A DNA stretch of 12,929 nt, from assembly GCA_002737105.1 (NCBI GenBank), contig NSHO01000038.1:1-12929 (forward strand), given 5' to 3'. This DNA comes from Flavobacteriales bacterium. GTDB lineage: Bacteria; Bacteroidota; Bacteroidia; Flavobacteriales; Flavobacteriaceae. Below, piece after piece: positions 1 to 7,034 of the stretch (positions are counted from its first letter, which is position 1; each line of letters starts with the position of its first letter). Under the pieces are notes generated by a model that saw only the letters and a program-made list of their open reading frames with translations, ran no database searches and was not told the origin of the DNA. The position numbers were made by a program, and so were the translations under genes.

Positions 1-1103
1 GCACGGGATTGCGCATTGGTTCGGTACAAAATAGCAAAATGCGAATTCGGTAATTGATTTTGCATTTTCTGTTCAAAAATAGTTCCGGCTACAAAACGAC
101 CTTCTTCACCGTCTGTTACACTTCGATGTACTTTTATTTTCGGACCGTCATCATTGGCTGTCCAAACAATTTTATCCAATTTGGTTTTATTCTTATCGAT
201 AACATTATTCGCAGCTTCTACAATATTTTTTGAAGATCGATAATTTTGTTCCAATCGGAACATTTTAACGCCGTCGTAATCTTTTTGAAAGTTTATAATA
301 TTGTTGATGTTTGCCCCTCGGAAGGCATAAATACTTTGCGCATCGTCACCTACCACACAAATATTTTGGAATCTATCCGATAAGGCTTTTACAATTAAAT
401 ATTGAGAATGATTGGTATCTTGGTACTCATCTACTAAAATATATCTAAATCTATCTTGGTATTTGGCTAAAACATCTGGGAAACGATTTAATAACTCGTT
501 GGTTTTCAATAATAAATCATCAAAATCCATCGCACCCGATTTAAAACAGCGTTCTACATAATTATTGTAAATTTCACCCATACGCGGTTTTTTGCTCATC
601 GCATCGGCTTCTTGTAATTCGGGATTGTTAAAATAGGCTCGAACAGTAATTAACGAGTTTTTATATTGCGAAATTCTTCCTAAAATTTGTTTGGGTTTAT
701 AAATGTCTTTATCCAATTGCATTTCTTTGATAATGCCACCTAAACATCGCAATGAATCTTGAGAATCGTAAATTGTAAAATTGGAAGGATAACCTAATTT
801 TTCAGCTTCACTTCGTAAAATTTTAGCAAAAACAGAGTGAAATGTACCCATCCAAAGATTTTTAGCTTCATTGCTTCCCACAATTTCAGCGATACGTTTT
901 TTCATTTCACGTGCAGCTTTGTTGGTAAATGTAAGCGCTAAAATATTAAATGCATCAACACCTTGATGCATCAAATTCGCAATTCGAACAGTTAGTACAC
1001 GTGTTTTCCCTGAACCTGCACCCGCAATTACAATCATAGCACCGTCTTTTTGCAAAACTGGCGCTCGTTGTGCTTCATTTAATTGATTTATGTACTGTTG
1101 CAT
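1..1103 (-). CDS. UvrD/PcrA-type superfamily 1 ATP-dependent DNA helicase, N-terminal part (runs off the window)
   Basis: Encodes the first 367 residues of an SF1A 3'-5' DNA helicase of the UvrD/PcrA/Rep family, which unwinds DNA in repair and clears stalled forks in the cytoplasm. I translated the complement from ATG at 1103. In order it shows a Q-motif (LNEAQ, residues 8-12), Walker A AGAGSGKT (27-34), motif Ia LTFTNKAA, motif II VDEYQDT (224-230), motif III VGDDAQSIYAFRGA, and motif IV LEQNYRS. The order and spacing fit domains 1A/1B plus the start of 2A. Full-length homologues are usually 700-800 residues, so about half the gene lies left of the window; this is the window edge, not truncation. 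It diverges from the gene at 1285. UvrD, PcrA and Rep cannot be told apart from this half, so I give no symbol. The family call is very secure. Confidence 0.96.
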   Translation of the reverse strand, partial: MQQYINQLNEAQRAPVLQKDGAMIVIAGAGSGKTRVLTVRIANLMHQGVDAFNILALTFTNKAAREMKKRIAEIVGSNEAKNLWMGTFHSVFAKILRSEAEKLGYPSNFTIYDSQDSLRCLGGIIKEMQLDKDIYKPKQILGRISQYKNSLITVRAYFNNPELQEADAMSKKPRMGEIYNNYVERCFKSGAMDFDDLLLKTNELLNRFPDVLAKYQDRFRYILVDEYQDTNHSQYLIVKALSDRFQNICVVGDDAQSIYAFRGANINNIINFQKDYDGVKMFRLEQNYRSSKNIVEAANNVIDKNKTKLDKIVWTANDDGPKIKVHRSVTDGEEGRFVAGTIFEQKMQNQLPNSHFAILYRTNAQSR

Positions 1104-1129
1104 GGCTAAAATTAGGATAATTAGGAAAG

Positions 1130-1137
1130 CAAAAATA
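1130..1137 (-). promoter_or_regulatory. Candidate -7 element for the UvrD-type helicase gene
   Basis: On the minus strand this reads TATTTTTG, an exact match to the Bacteroidota -7 consensus TAnnTTTG. It leaves 26 bases before the ATG at 1103. I see no TTG at the usual 17-23 base distance upstream, so the -33 element is weak or absent. In such AT-rich DNA the match could be chance. Confidence 0.45.
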
Positions 1138-1237
1138 CAGAATATGAAGGGATTTTACCTACTTTTAACTGTCATTTAGTTGAAAATTATCAACAATTTT
1201 TTGATTAAAAGTAATAACATAACATAAGAATTAAATA

Positions 1238-1271
1238 TTGCATTAACTTTTAAAAAAATATTTTAGATTTG
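1238..1271 (+). promoter_or_regulatory. Candidate promoter (-33/-7) for the small membrane-anchored protein
   Basis: TTG at 1238-1240 and TAGATTTG at 1264-1271 match the Bacteroidota TTG / TAnnTTTG pair. The 23-base spacing is at the upper end of the known range. Only 13 bases separate the -7 element from the ATG at 1285, so the untranslated leader would be under about 10 bases. No Shine-Dalgarno sequence is present. Confidence 0.5.
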
Positions 1272-1284
1272 TAAAAAAAATCAC

Positions 1285-1809
1285 ATGAACATAGAAGCAA
1301 AATTACTTGAAATTGCCACATATACTTTACCAGCAATTATTACTGGTGGAGTCGCTTACGGTTTGCTACATAAATTTTTTAAAAACGAAGAAAACAAACG
1401 AAAATTTGAATTGCTAAGAGAGAACCAGCGCTTAGGATTGCCTATTAGATTACAAGCTTATGAGCGTATTGTTTTGTTTTTGGAACGTATCAATCCAATT
1501 AACTTAATGATGCGCGTAGAACCAAGTTCTTTAGATCCTCAAAGTTACGCAACGCTTCTTGTACATACCATACAAACTGAATACGAGCACAATATTGCGC
1601 AACAAATTTATTTTACTCAAGAAAGTTGGGAAATAATCTTAAAAGCCAAAAACAGCATTATTACTCAAATTAGAAGATTTTCTATTGAAGGTGAAGTGAA
1701 AACTGGCGAAGAATTACGTACAAAACTTCTTCAAGAACTTACACAAACAGAAAGCGCAAGCTCAGTAGCAATTGGTTTTATTAAAGAAGAATTAAAACGA
1801 GTTTTTTAA
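1285..1809 (+). CDS. Small N-terminally membrane-anchored protein of unknown function, Bacteroidota-type
   Basis: A 174-residue protein whose function I do not recognise. Residues about 12-30 are hydrophobic and glycine-rich (TLPAIITGGVAYGLL), followed by a positively charged stretch rich in K, R and E. This suggests a single membrane anchor with the rest in the cytoplasm, by the positive-inside rule. The remainder looks almost wholly helical and soluble, with a segment around LQAYERIVLFLERINP and a later one around QQIYFTQESWEII. No catalytic motif, cysteine pair or nucleotide-binding loop is visible. From memory it resembles a conserved Bacteroidota hypothetical family, perhaps the one catalogued as DUF7935; I could not check this. 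It sits between two DNA repair genes (UvrD-type helicase, divergent; recG, same strand), but 218 bases separate it from recG, so neither a shared operon nor a repair role is established. Confidence 0.85.
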   Translation: MNIEAKLLEIATYTLPAIITGGVAYGLLHKFFKNEENKRKFELLRENQRLGLPIRLQAYERIVLFLERINPINLMMRVEPSSLDPQSYATLLVHTIQTEYEHNIAQQIYFTQESWEIILKAKNSIITQIRRFSIEGEVKTGEELRTKLLQELTQTESASSVAIGFIKEELKRVF

Positions 1810-1921
1810 TTTTTATTAGTTGTAATGTGCTTAAATAATTTTTTGAAGTAAAATTTTTAAATCTTACAAGATTATAAACATTTTTTAAAATTTAGACATT
1901 TCCAATTTAACTAATAATAAC

Positions 1922-1929
1922 TATCTTCG
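1922..1929 (+). promoter_or_regulatory. Weak candidate -7 element upstream of recG
   Basis: TATCTTCG differs from TAnnTTTG at one position. It lies 98 bases before the recG start codon, in the 1810-2027 spacer. No clear TTG occurs at the proper distance upstream. It is the best promoter-like site I see between the two genes, but recG could also be read from the upstream gene, since I see no terminator hairpin in the spacer. Confidence 0.3.
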
Positions 1930-1990
1930 CTTTAAAACAAAATTCAAACATAAATTGTAAAAATTAATATATTTTCATTATTTTTTGTTT

Positions 1991-2020
1991 TTGATATTGT
2001 ATTTTGACATTGATATTGTA
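1991..2020 (+). repeat. Two 11-bp direct repeats with 19-bp period just upstream of recG
   Basis: TTGATATTGTA occurs at 1991-2001 and again at 2010-2020. Each copy is followed by a related ATTTTGA string, at 2001-2007 and 2025-2031; the second of these contains the recG TTG start codon at 2028. This may be a small local duplication or a protein-binding site. The DNA here is about 80% A+T, which makes chance repeats more likely. Confidence 0.6.
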
Positions 2021-2027
2021 ATTCATT

Positions 2028-4130
2028 TTGAACCTACTCGAAACTCCCATAGAATATTTAAAAGGCGTTGGACCACAACGTGGTGATTTGCTGCGCAAAG
2101 AAATGAATATTCAAAAGTATGGCGATTTAATTAATTTATATCCGAACCGATATATCGACAGAACTCGTTATTTTAAAATCAACCAACTGATAAATAGCAA
2201 TTCCGAAGTTCAAATTATTGGAAAAGTGATTCATGTTAAAACCATCGACCAAGGAAAAGGAAAATCGAGATTAGTCGCCACTTTTTTAGATGATACAGGA
2301 CAAATGGAATTGGTATGGTTTCAAGGACAAAAATGGGTAAAAGAAAGCTTAAAACTAAATACCGTTTATGTCATTTTCGGAAAAGTCACGCAATTTGGTT
2401 CGGTTTTCAACATGGCACATCCAGAAATGGAACTGTTGGAAGAACACAAAACCACTTTAAGAAGTGCGATGCAACCTGTTTATCCAAGTACCGAAAAACT
2501 TAATAATAAAGGCGTTACTAATAAAGTCATCAATAAAATGATGATGCAATTGTTTGGCGAAACACATCAATTATTTTCAGAAACTTTGCCTATTTCCATC
2601 ATTGAAGAATTAAAACTGATTCCAAAAAAAGAAGCTTTAGTTAATATTCATTTTCCAAAAAATCAGGATCTTTTAGCCAAAGCGCAGTTTAGATTAAAGT
2701 TTGAAGAATTGTTTTTCATTCAACTGCAATTAATCACCAAAAACTTAATTCGAAAACATAAAATAAAAGGTTTTCCTTTCGAAATTATTGGTGAAAATTT
2801 TAATAATTTCTACAACAATCATTTACCTTTTGAATTGACGAATGCTCAAAAAAGAGTTTTGAAAGAAATACGAAACGATTTAGGCAGCCACGCGCAAATG
2901 AATCGTTTGCTTCAAGGCGATGTTGGTTCAGGAAAAACCATAGTTGCTTTAATGTGTATGCTTATCGCAAAAGATAACGGCTTTCAGAGCTGTTTGATGG
3001 CGCCAACAGAAATATTGGCTAATCAACATTTTAACGGTATAACCGAATTGGCCAAAGATCTAAATATTAATATCAGAATATTAACGGGTTCTACAAAAAT
3101 TGCTCAACGAAGAATCATTCATGAAGAATTAGAAAACGGAACGTTAGATATAATCATCGGAACGCATGCTTTATTAGAAGATAAAGTCCAGTTTAAAAAT
3201 TTAGGTTTAGCCGTAATTGATGAACAACATCGTTTTGGAGTAGAACAAAGAAGTAAACTTTGGACGAAAAGCCAAATTCCACCTCACGTTTTAGTAATGA
3301 CTGCTACTCCTATCCCACGTACTTTAGCGATGAGTTTGTATGGTGATTTAGATATTTCTGTGATTGACGAATTACCGCCTGGTAGAAAACCAATACAAAC
3401 TTTACATCGATATGATAGTAATCGATTGGTAGTATGGAAATTTTTAAAAGATGAAATTGCTAAGGGCCGACAAATTTATATTGTATATCCATTAATTCAG
3501 GAATCTGAAAAAATGGATTATAAAGATTTGATGGACGGTTATGAAAGTATTTCTCGCGATTTTCCTTTGCCAAACTATTCAATTTCTATTTTACACGGAA
3601 AAATGAAACCCGCAGATAAAGATGAAGAGATGAAACGCTTTTCTGAAGGAAAAACCAACATTATGGTTGCAACAACTGTTATTGAGGTAGGCGTAAATAT
3701 ACCTAATGCTTCAGTAATGATTGTAGAAAGTGCCGAACGTTTTGGTTTATCACAATTGCACCAGTTGCGCGGACGCGTTGGTCGTGGTGCTGAGCAAAGT
3801 TATTGTATTTTAATGACGGATTATAAACTTTCCGAAGACAGCAAAACCAGAATGGAAACTATGGTGCGAACCAATGACGGATTTGAAATTGCTGAAGTGG
3901 ATTTGAAATTACGCGGACCAGGGGACATTATGGGAAAACAACAAAGTGGCGTGCTAAACCTTCAAATTGCCGATTTAGTAAAAGACCGAGATATTTTACA
4001 AGTAGCACGACATTTGGCAGTAAAACTTCTAAAAACAGATCCTAGTATGAATTTACCTGAACACGCAAAGTTAAAAGCTGTATTTTTGGAAATTAGCAAG
4101 AAGAAAAGTATTTGGAATTATATTTCGTAA
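2028..4130 (+). CDS. recG: ATP-dependent DNA helicase RecG
   Basis: RecG is a double-stranded DNA translocase that regresses stalled replication forks and acts on Holliday junctions and R-loops. The 700-residue length is usual for the family. It starts with the family's TPIEYLKGVGPQR segment (6-18), followed by the OB-fold wedge domain at about 55-150. The SF2 helicase core follows: Walker A GDVGSGKT (297-304), DEQH box (398-401), TATPIPRTLA (425-434), the second RecA lobe with VATTVIEVGVNIPNA (547-561) and QLRGRVGRG (579-587), and the RecG C-terminal region including LKLRGPGDIMGKQQSG (626-641). The start is TTG at 2028: an in-frame TAA at 2019-2021 blocks any earlier start, there is no ATG nearby in any frame, and the next in-frame ATG (codon 26) would cut into the conserved N-terminus. 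All key motifs are intact. The bestrophin-like gene follows after 70 bases. Confidence 0.98.
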   Translation: MNLLETPIEYLKGVGPQRGDLLRKEMNIQKYGDLINLYPNRYIDRTRYFKINQLINSNSEVQIIGKVIHVKTIDQGKGKSRLVATFLDDTGQMELVWFQGQKWVKESLKLNTVYVIFGKVTQFGSVFNMAHPEMELLEEHKTTLRSAMQPVYPSTEKLNNKGVTNKVINKMMMQLFGETHQLFSETLPISIIEELKLIPKKEALVNIHFPKNQDLLAKAQFRLKFEELFFIQLQLITKNLIRKHKIKGFPFEIIGENFNNFYNNHLPFELTNAQKRVLKEIRNDLGSHAQMNRLLQGDVGSGKTIVALMCMLIAKDNGFQSCLMAPTEILANQHFNGITELAKDLNINIRILTGSTKIAQRRIIHEELENGTLDIIIGTHALLEDKVQFKNLGLAVIDEQHRFGVEQRSKLWTKSQIPPHVLVMTATPIPRTLAMSLYGDLDISVIDELPPGRKPIQTLHRYDSNRLVVWKFLKDEIAKGRQIYIVYPLIQESEKMDYKDLMDGYESISRDFPLPNYSISILHGKMKPADKDEEMKRFSEGKTNIMVATTVIEVGVNIPNASVMIVESAERFGLSQLHQLRGRVGRGAEQSYCILMTDYKLSEDSKTRMETMVRTNDGFEIAEVDLKLRGPGDIMGKQQSGVLNLQIADLVKDRDILQVARHLAVKLLKTDPSMNLPEHAKLKAVFLEISKKKSIWNYIS

Positions 4131-4142
4131 TGGAAAAAAGAA

Positions 4143-4170
4143 TATAGAGTATAGAGTATAGAATATAGAT
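4143..4170 (+). repeat. Heptanucleotide tandem repeat, four units
   Basis: Four consecutive 7-bp units read TATAGAG, TATAGAG, TATAGAA and TATAGAT, so the first six bases are constant and only the last varies. The array starts 12 bases after the recG stop codon and ends 30 bases before the next gene. I see no promoter match or hairpin in this spacer. Because 7 is not a multiple of 3, copy-number change would be tolerated only outside coding sequence, which is where it lies. Confidence 0.85.
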
Positions 4171-4200
4171 TTAATAATTTTATTTAAAAAACATAAAGCC

Positions 4201-5064
4201 ATGGTACAATATAACCCAAAAGACTGGATTACTTTTATTTTTCGATTTCATAAATCGGATACCTTTCGTCAATTAATTCCAATGATGATATTAATTGGTG
4301 TTTATTCTGGTGCAATTTGTTATTTCGAAATACATTATTTCAAATTAAAAGAAAATAGTCACGTTAAAAATATTTCCATATTGCATACAACTGTTGGTTT
4401 TGTATTATCATTACTATTAGCATACCGAACTAATACTGCATATGATCGATGGTGGGAAGGAAGAAAATTATGGGGAAGTTTGGTAAATAATTCTAGAAAT
4501 TTAGCCATTAAATTAGCCGCTATTTTAGATAATGAAGCCGATAAAATTTATTTCAGAAAAGTAATTCCTGGTTTTGCTTCCATCTTAGCAAAACATTTAA
4601 GTAATGAAGAAGTTGGTAAAGTTTTATTTGAAGGTTTGGATTTAGAAATTGACCAAAACAAACACAAACCGAACCAAGTAGCCAAGATGATTTATAGTAA
4701 AATTAACGATTTATATAAATCTAACAAAATAACTGGTAATCAGTTAATTATATTAAATATAGAAATACAATCTTTTACAGATGTTTGTGGTGCTTGTGAA
4801 CGAATTAAAAACACACCAATACCTTATTCTTACAGTGCGTTTATTAAAAAATTTATTTTCTTTTACGTGATGACTTTACCCTTTGGATATGTATTTAGCT
4901 TAGGATATTACATAATTCCTGTGGTAGTATTTATTTTTTATGTATTGGCAAGTTTAGAATTAATTGCGGAGGAAATTGAAGATCCTTTTGGCGGTGATGA
5001 AAACGATTTACCTACATCAAAAATTGCAAGCAATATTAAAAAGCACGTTGAAGAAATTTTATAA
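4201..5064 (+). CDS. Bestrophin-like (RFP-TM/UPF0187) anion channel family protein
   Basis: A 287-residue integral membrane protein of the bacterial bestrophin family. Characterised members form pentameric channels in the inner membrane, conducting anions or, in some bacterial cases, cations. Visible family signatures are SLLLAYRTNTAYDRWWEGRK (70-89), which follows the second hydrophobic segment, RIKNTPIPYSYSAF (201-214) and the C-terminal EEIEDPFG (257-264). Hydrophobic segments lie at about 24-43, 58-74, 215-233 and 236-255, as expected for the four-helix core, and the length is normal for bacterial members. It follows recG by 70 bases without a clear promoter, so read-through from recG is possible, although the products have no evident link. 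A strong terminator follows. Ion selectivity cannot be read from sequence here. The family call is secure and the physiological role unknown. Confidence 0.93.
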   Translation: MVQYNPKDWITFIFRFHKSDTFRQLIPMMILIGVYSGAICYFEIHYFKLKENSHVKNISILHTTVGFVLSLLLAYRTNTAYDRWWEGRKLWGSLVNNSRNLAIKLAAILDNEADKIYFRKVIPGFASILAKHLSNEEVGKVLFEGLDLEIDQNKHKPNQVAKMIYSKINDLYKSNKITGNQLIILNIEIQSFTDVCGACERIKNTPIPYSYSAFIKKFIFFYVMTLPFGYVFSLGYYIIPVVVFIFYVLASLELIAEEIEDPFGGDENDLPTSKIASNIKKHVEEIL

Positions 5065-5087
5065 ACAATAAACTGAAAACAAAAAAA

Positions 5088-5114
5088 CCCGTTACAAAAA
5101 TTAATTATAACGGG
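5088..5114. terminator. Bidirectional rho-independent terminator between convergent genes
   Basis: A perfect 7-bp stem, CCCGTTA (5088-5094) with TAACGGG (5108-5114), encloses a 13-base AT-rich loop. It is flanked by seven A on the left and ATCTTTTT on the right, so each strand has a U-rich tail. It lies 24 bases after the bestrophin-like gene's stop and 22 bases beyond the stop of the convergent transketolase C-subunit, so it can end both transcripts. Confidence 0.9.
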
Positions 5115-5135
5115 ATCTTTTTAAATTTTATAATA

Positions 5136-6089
5136 CTACTTTCTAGCCATCACTTTTATTGATTTCTCAATAATTGCTTTGCTATTTAATCCGTATTTTT
5201 CCATTAATTGTTCTGGCGTGCCACTTTCTCCAAAAGTATCATTTGTAGCTACAAACTCTTGCGGTGCTGGTTTATTTAAACTTAACGTTCTGGCCACACT
5301 TTCTCCTAAACCACCTAAAAAATTATGTTCTTCAGCAGTTACTACACAACCTGTTTTAGCGACCGATTTTAAAATAGCTGCTTCATCTAAAGGTTTTATG
5401 GTATGAATATTAATCACCTCAGCAGAAATGCCTTGTTTTTCTAATTCTTCAGCAGCTATTAAAGCTTCCCAAACTAAATGTCCGGTTGCGATTATTGTTA
5501 CATCATTTCCTTCGTTTAATAAAATGGCTTTTCCAATTACAAAAGGTGCATCTGCTGGCGTAAAATTAGGCACTACCGGACGACCAAAACGCAAATATGC
5601 TGGTCCGTGATGATCTGCTAATGCTAAAGTGGCTGCTTTGGTTTGGTTGTAATCACAAGTATTAATAACTGTCATTCCAGGTAACATTTTCATCAAACCT
5701 ATATCTTCTAAAATTTGATGTGTAGCGCCATCTTCACCTAAAGTTAACCCCGCGTGAGAGGCACAAATTTTAACGTTCTTATCTGAATAAGCAACAGATT
5801 GACGAATTTGGTCATAAACTCTTCCTGTAGAAAAGTTAGCAAAAGTTCCTGTAAAAGGAATTTTCCCACCAATGGTTAAACCTGCAGCAATTCCAATCAT
5901 ATTGGCTTCCGCAATTCCGATTTGGAAAAAACGCTCTGGATGATTTTTCTTGAAATCGTCAAATTTTAACGATCCAATTAAATCAGCACAAAGCGCGACT
6001 ACATTTTCATTTTTTTGTCCTAATTCGGTCATTCCTGCTCCAAATCCTGAACGGGTATCTTTACTTCCTGTGTTTTCGTATTTTTTCAT
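5136..6089 (-). CDS. Transketolase, C-terminal subunit (split enzyme)
   Basis: A 317-residue protein matching the pyrimidine-binding and C-terminal domains of transketolase, which moves two-carbon ketol units between sugar phosphates in the non-oxidative pentose phosphate pathway. The cofactor-activating glutamate is expected at E61 in GIAEANMIGIAAG (58-70). Other signatures are GTFANF (81-86), SHAGLTLGEDGATHQ (111-125) and, in the C-terminal domain, EEHNFLGGLGE (253-263). It lacks the diphosphate-binding half, which is the adjacent upstream gene ending 42 bases before this ATG. The two chains should therefore form a heteromeric enzyme, as known for split transketolases of archaea and many Bacteroidota. 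The short spacer and shared strand indicate one transcript. A 7-bp repeat array fills the spacer, and the shared terminator lies downstream. Split 1-deoxyxylulose-5-phosphate synthase is less likely given the partner's sequence. Confidence 0.95.
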   Translation of the reverse strand: MKKYENTGSKDTRSGFGAGMTELGQKNENVVALCADLIGSLKFDDFKKNHPERFFQIGIAEANMIGIAAGLTIGGKIPFTGTFANFSTGRVYDQIRQSVAYSDKNVKICASHAGLTLGEDGATHQILEDIGLMKMLPGMTVINTCDYNQTKAATLALADHHGPAYLRFGRPVVPNFTPADAPFVIGKAILLNEGNDVTIIATGHLVWEALIAAEELEKQGISAEVINIHTIKPLDEAAILKSVAKTGCVVTAEEHNFLGGLGESVARTLSLNKPAPQEFVATNDTFGESGTPEQLMEKYGLNSKAIIEKSIKVMARK

Positions 6090-6095
6090 ATTTTT

Positions 6096-6130
6096 AAGCT
6101 AAAAGCATAAGGCATTAAGCACAAAGCATT
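6096..6130. repeat. Degenerate heptanucleotide tandem repeat, five units, between the transketolase genes
   Basis: Five 7-bp units on the plus strand read AAGCTAA, AAGCATA, AGGCATT, AAGCACA and AAGCATT. The GC at positions 3-4 is invariant and position 1 is always A. The array fills nearly the whole 42-base spacer, from one base after the N-subunit stop codon to six bases before the C-subunit start. It shares its 7-bp period, but not its unit, with the array at 4143-4170. Confidence 0.75.
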
Positions 6131-6131
6131 A

Positions 6132-6980
6132 TTAATAATCTCCTAAAGTTTCTGGATTTTGGTTTAAGGCATTTTCTAATTGCTCATTACTCGGAGCCTT
6201 ACCGTGCCAAGCGTGCGTGTGCATCATAAAATCTACACCATTACCCATTTCTGTATGTAATAACACACAAACCGGTTTCCCTTTACCTGTTCGAGATTTT
6301 GCATCTGCCATTCCGTTTATTATGGCTTCAATATTATTTCCTTCAGCAATTTCTAAAACGTCCCAATCAAATGCTTCAAATTTGGCTTTAATATTTCCCA
6401 TATTTAAAACATCAGAAGTTGAACCATCAATTTGTTGTCCATTCAAATCTACTGTTGCAATTAAGTTGTCTACATTTTTTGCAGATGCATACATAATAGC
6501 TTCCCAGTTTTGACCTTCTTGTAATTCGCCATCACCAGTTAAAACATATACTAAATTTGTGTCTTTATTTAATTTTTTTGCTTGTGCAGCACCAATGGCA
6601 ACAGACAAACCTTGCCCCAAAGAACCAGAAGCCATTCTGATACCTTCTAATCCTTCATGTGTTGTTGGATGCCCTTGTAAACGGGTATTTAATTTTCGGA
6701 AAGTTGCCAATTCCGATACTGAAAAATAACCGCTTCTTGCCAAAACACTGTAAAATACAGGAGAAATATGTCCGTTTGATAAAAAGAAAATGTCTTCATT
6801 TGCTCCATTCATATCAAAACCTTCGTTTCTTTTCATTACTTGTTGGTACAGTGTTACTAAAAACTCTGCACAGCCTAAAGAACCACCTGGATGACCTGAA
6901 TTAACTGCATGAACCATTCTAAGAATATCTCTACGAACTTGTTGTGTAAATTGTTCTAAATTTGAAATTTGTTGTGTCAT
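6132..6980 (-). CDS. Transketolase, N-terminal (thiamine diphosphate-binding) subunit
   Basis: A 282-residue chain matching the diphosphate-binding domain of transketolase. Signatures from ATG at 6980 are SGHPGGSLG (28-36), LSNGHISP (67-74), ASGSLGQGLSVAIGAA (117-132), the Mg/thiamine-diphosphate motif GDGELQEGQNWEA (149-161) with its distal part DLNGQQIDG (178-186), and HAWHGKAP (256-263). With the downstream C-subunit it completes the enzyme, and neither chain should be active alone. I chose ATG 6980 rather than an in-frame TTG at 6998, because that TTG lies inside a perfect TAnnTTTG promoter element and homologues begin close to the conserved QVRRDILRMV segment. The upstream hydrolase stops 54 bases before this start, but the promoter here suggests the transketolase pair has its own transcript. 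Confidence 0.95.
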   Translation of the reverse strand: MTQQISNLEQFTQQVRRDILRMVHAVNSGHPGGSLGCAEFLVTLYQQVMKRNEGFDMNGANEDIFFLSNGHISPVFYSVLARSGYFSVSELATFRKLNTRLQGHPTTHEGLEGIRMASGSLGQGLSVAIGAAQAKKLNKDTNLVYVLTGDGELQEGQNWEAIMYASAKNVDNLIATVDLNGQQIDGSTSDVLNMGNIKAKFEAFDWDVLEIAEGNNIEAIINGMADAKSRTGKGKPVCVLLHTEMGNGVDFMMHTHAWHGKAPSNEQLENALNQNPETLGDY

Positions 6981-6995
6981 TGTAAAAAGTTTTTG

Positions 6996-7003
6996 CAAAA
7001 ATA
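6996..7003 (-). promoter_or_regulatory. -7 promoter element of the transketolase gene pair
   Basis: On the minus strand this is TATTTTTG, an exact TAnnTTTG match. It leaves 15 bases before ATG 6980, giving a short leader as for other genes in this window. No clear TTG lies at the -33 distance. The element overlaps the TTG that would give a six-residue longer protein, which argues against that start. Confidence 0.6.
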
Positions 7004-7034
7004 AATTTAATAATCTGTTTATACTAATGAGATT

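Noticed and set aside
1..1103. Truncated helicase pseudogene
   Set aside because: The reading frame is open to the window edge with all expected N-terminal motifs intact, so the missing half is simply outside the window.
1810..2027. Small RNA or missed gene in the longest spacer
   Set aside because: I see no hairpin with a T tail, no good promoter and no conserved-looking reading frame; only AT-rich sequence with the short repeat before recG.
4143..4170. CRISPR-like or mobile-element repeat
   Set aside because: The units are only 7 bp with no spacers, no flanking transposase or inverted terminal repeats, and no cas genes nearby.
5179..5610. Plus-strand open frames of 60-75 codons inside the transketolase C-subunit gene
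   Set aside because: They lie antisense to a well-supported gene, show no recognisable protein features and have no promoter; they are shadows of codon composition.
6090..6131. The transketolase split as a frameshifted or broken single gene
   Set aside because: The two parts are separated by a stop, a 42-base spacer and a fresh ATG, both have complete domains, and natural split transketolases of this layout are known.
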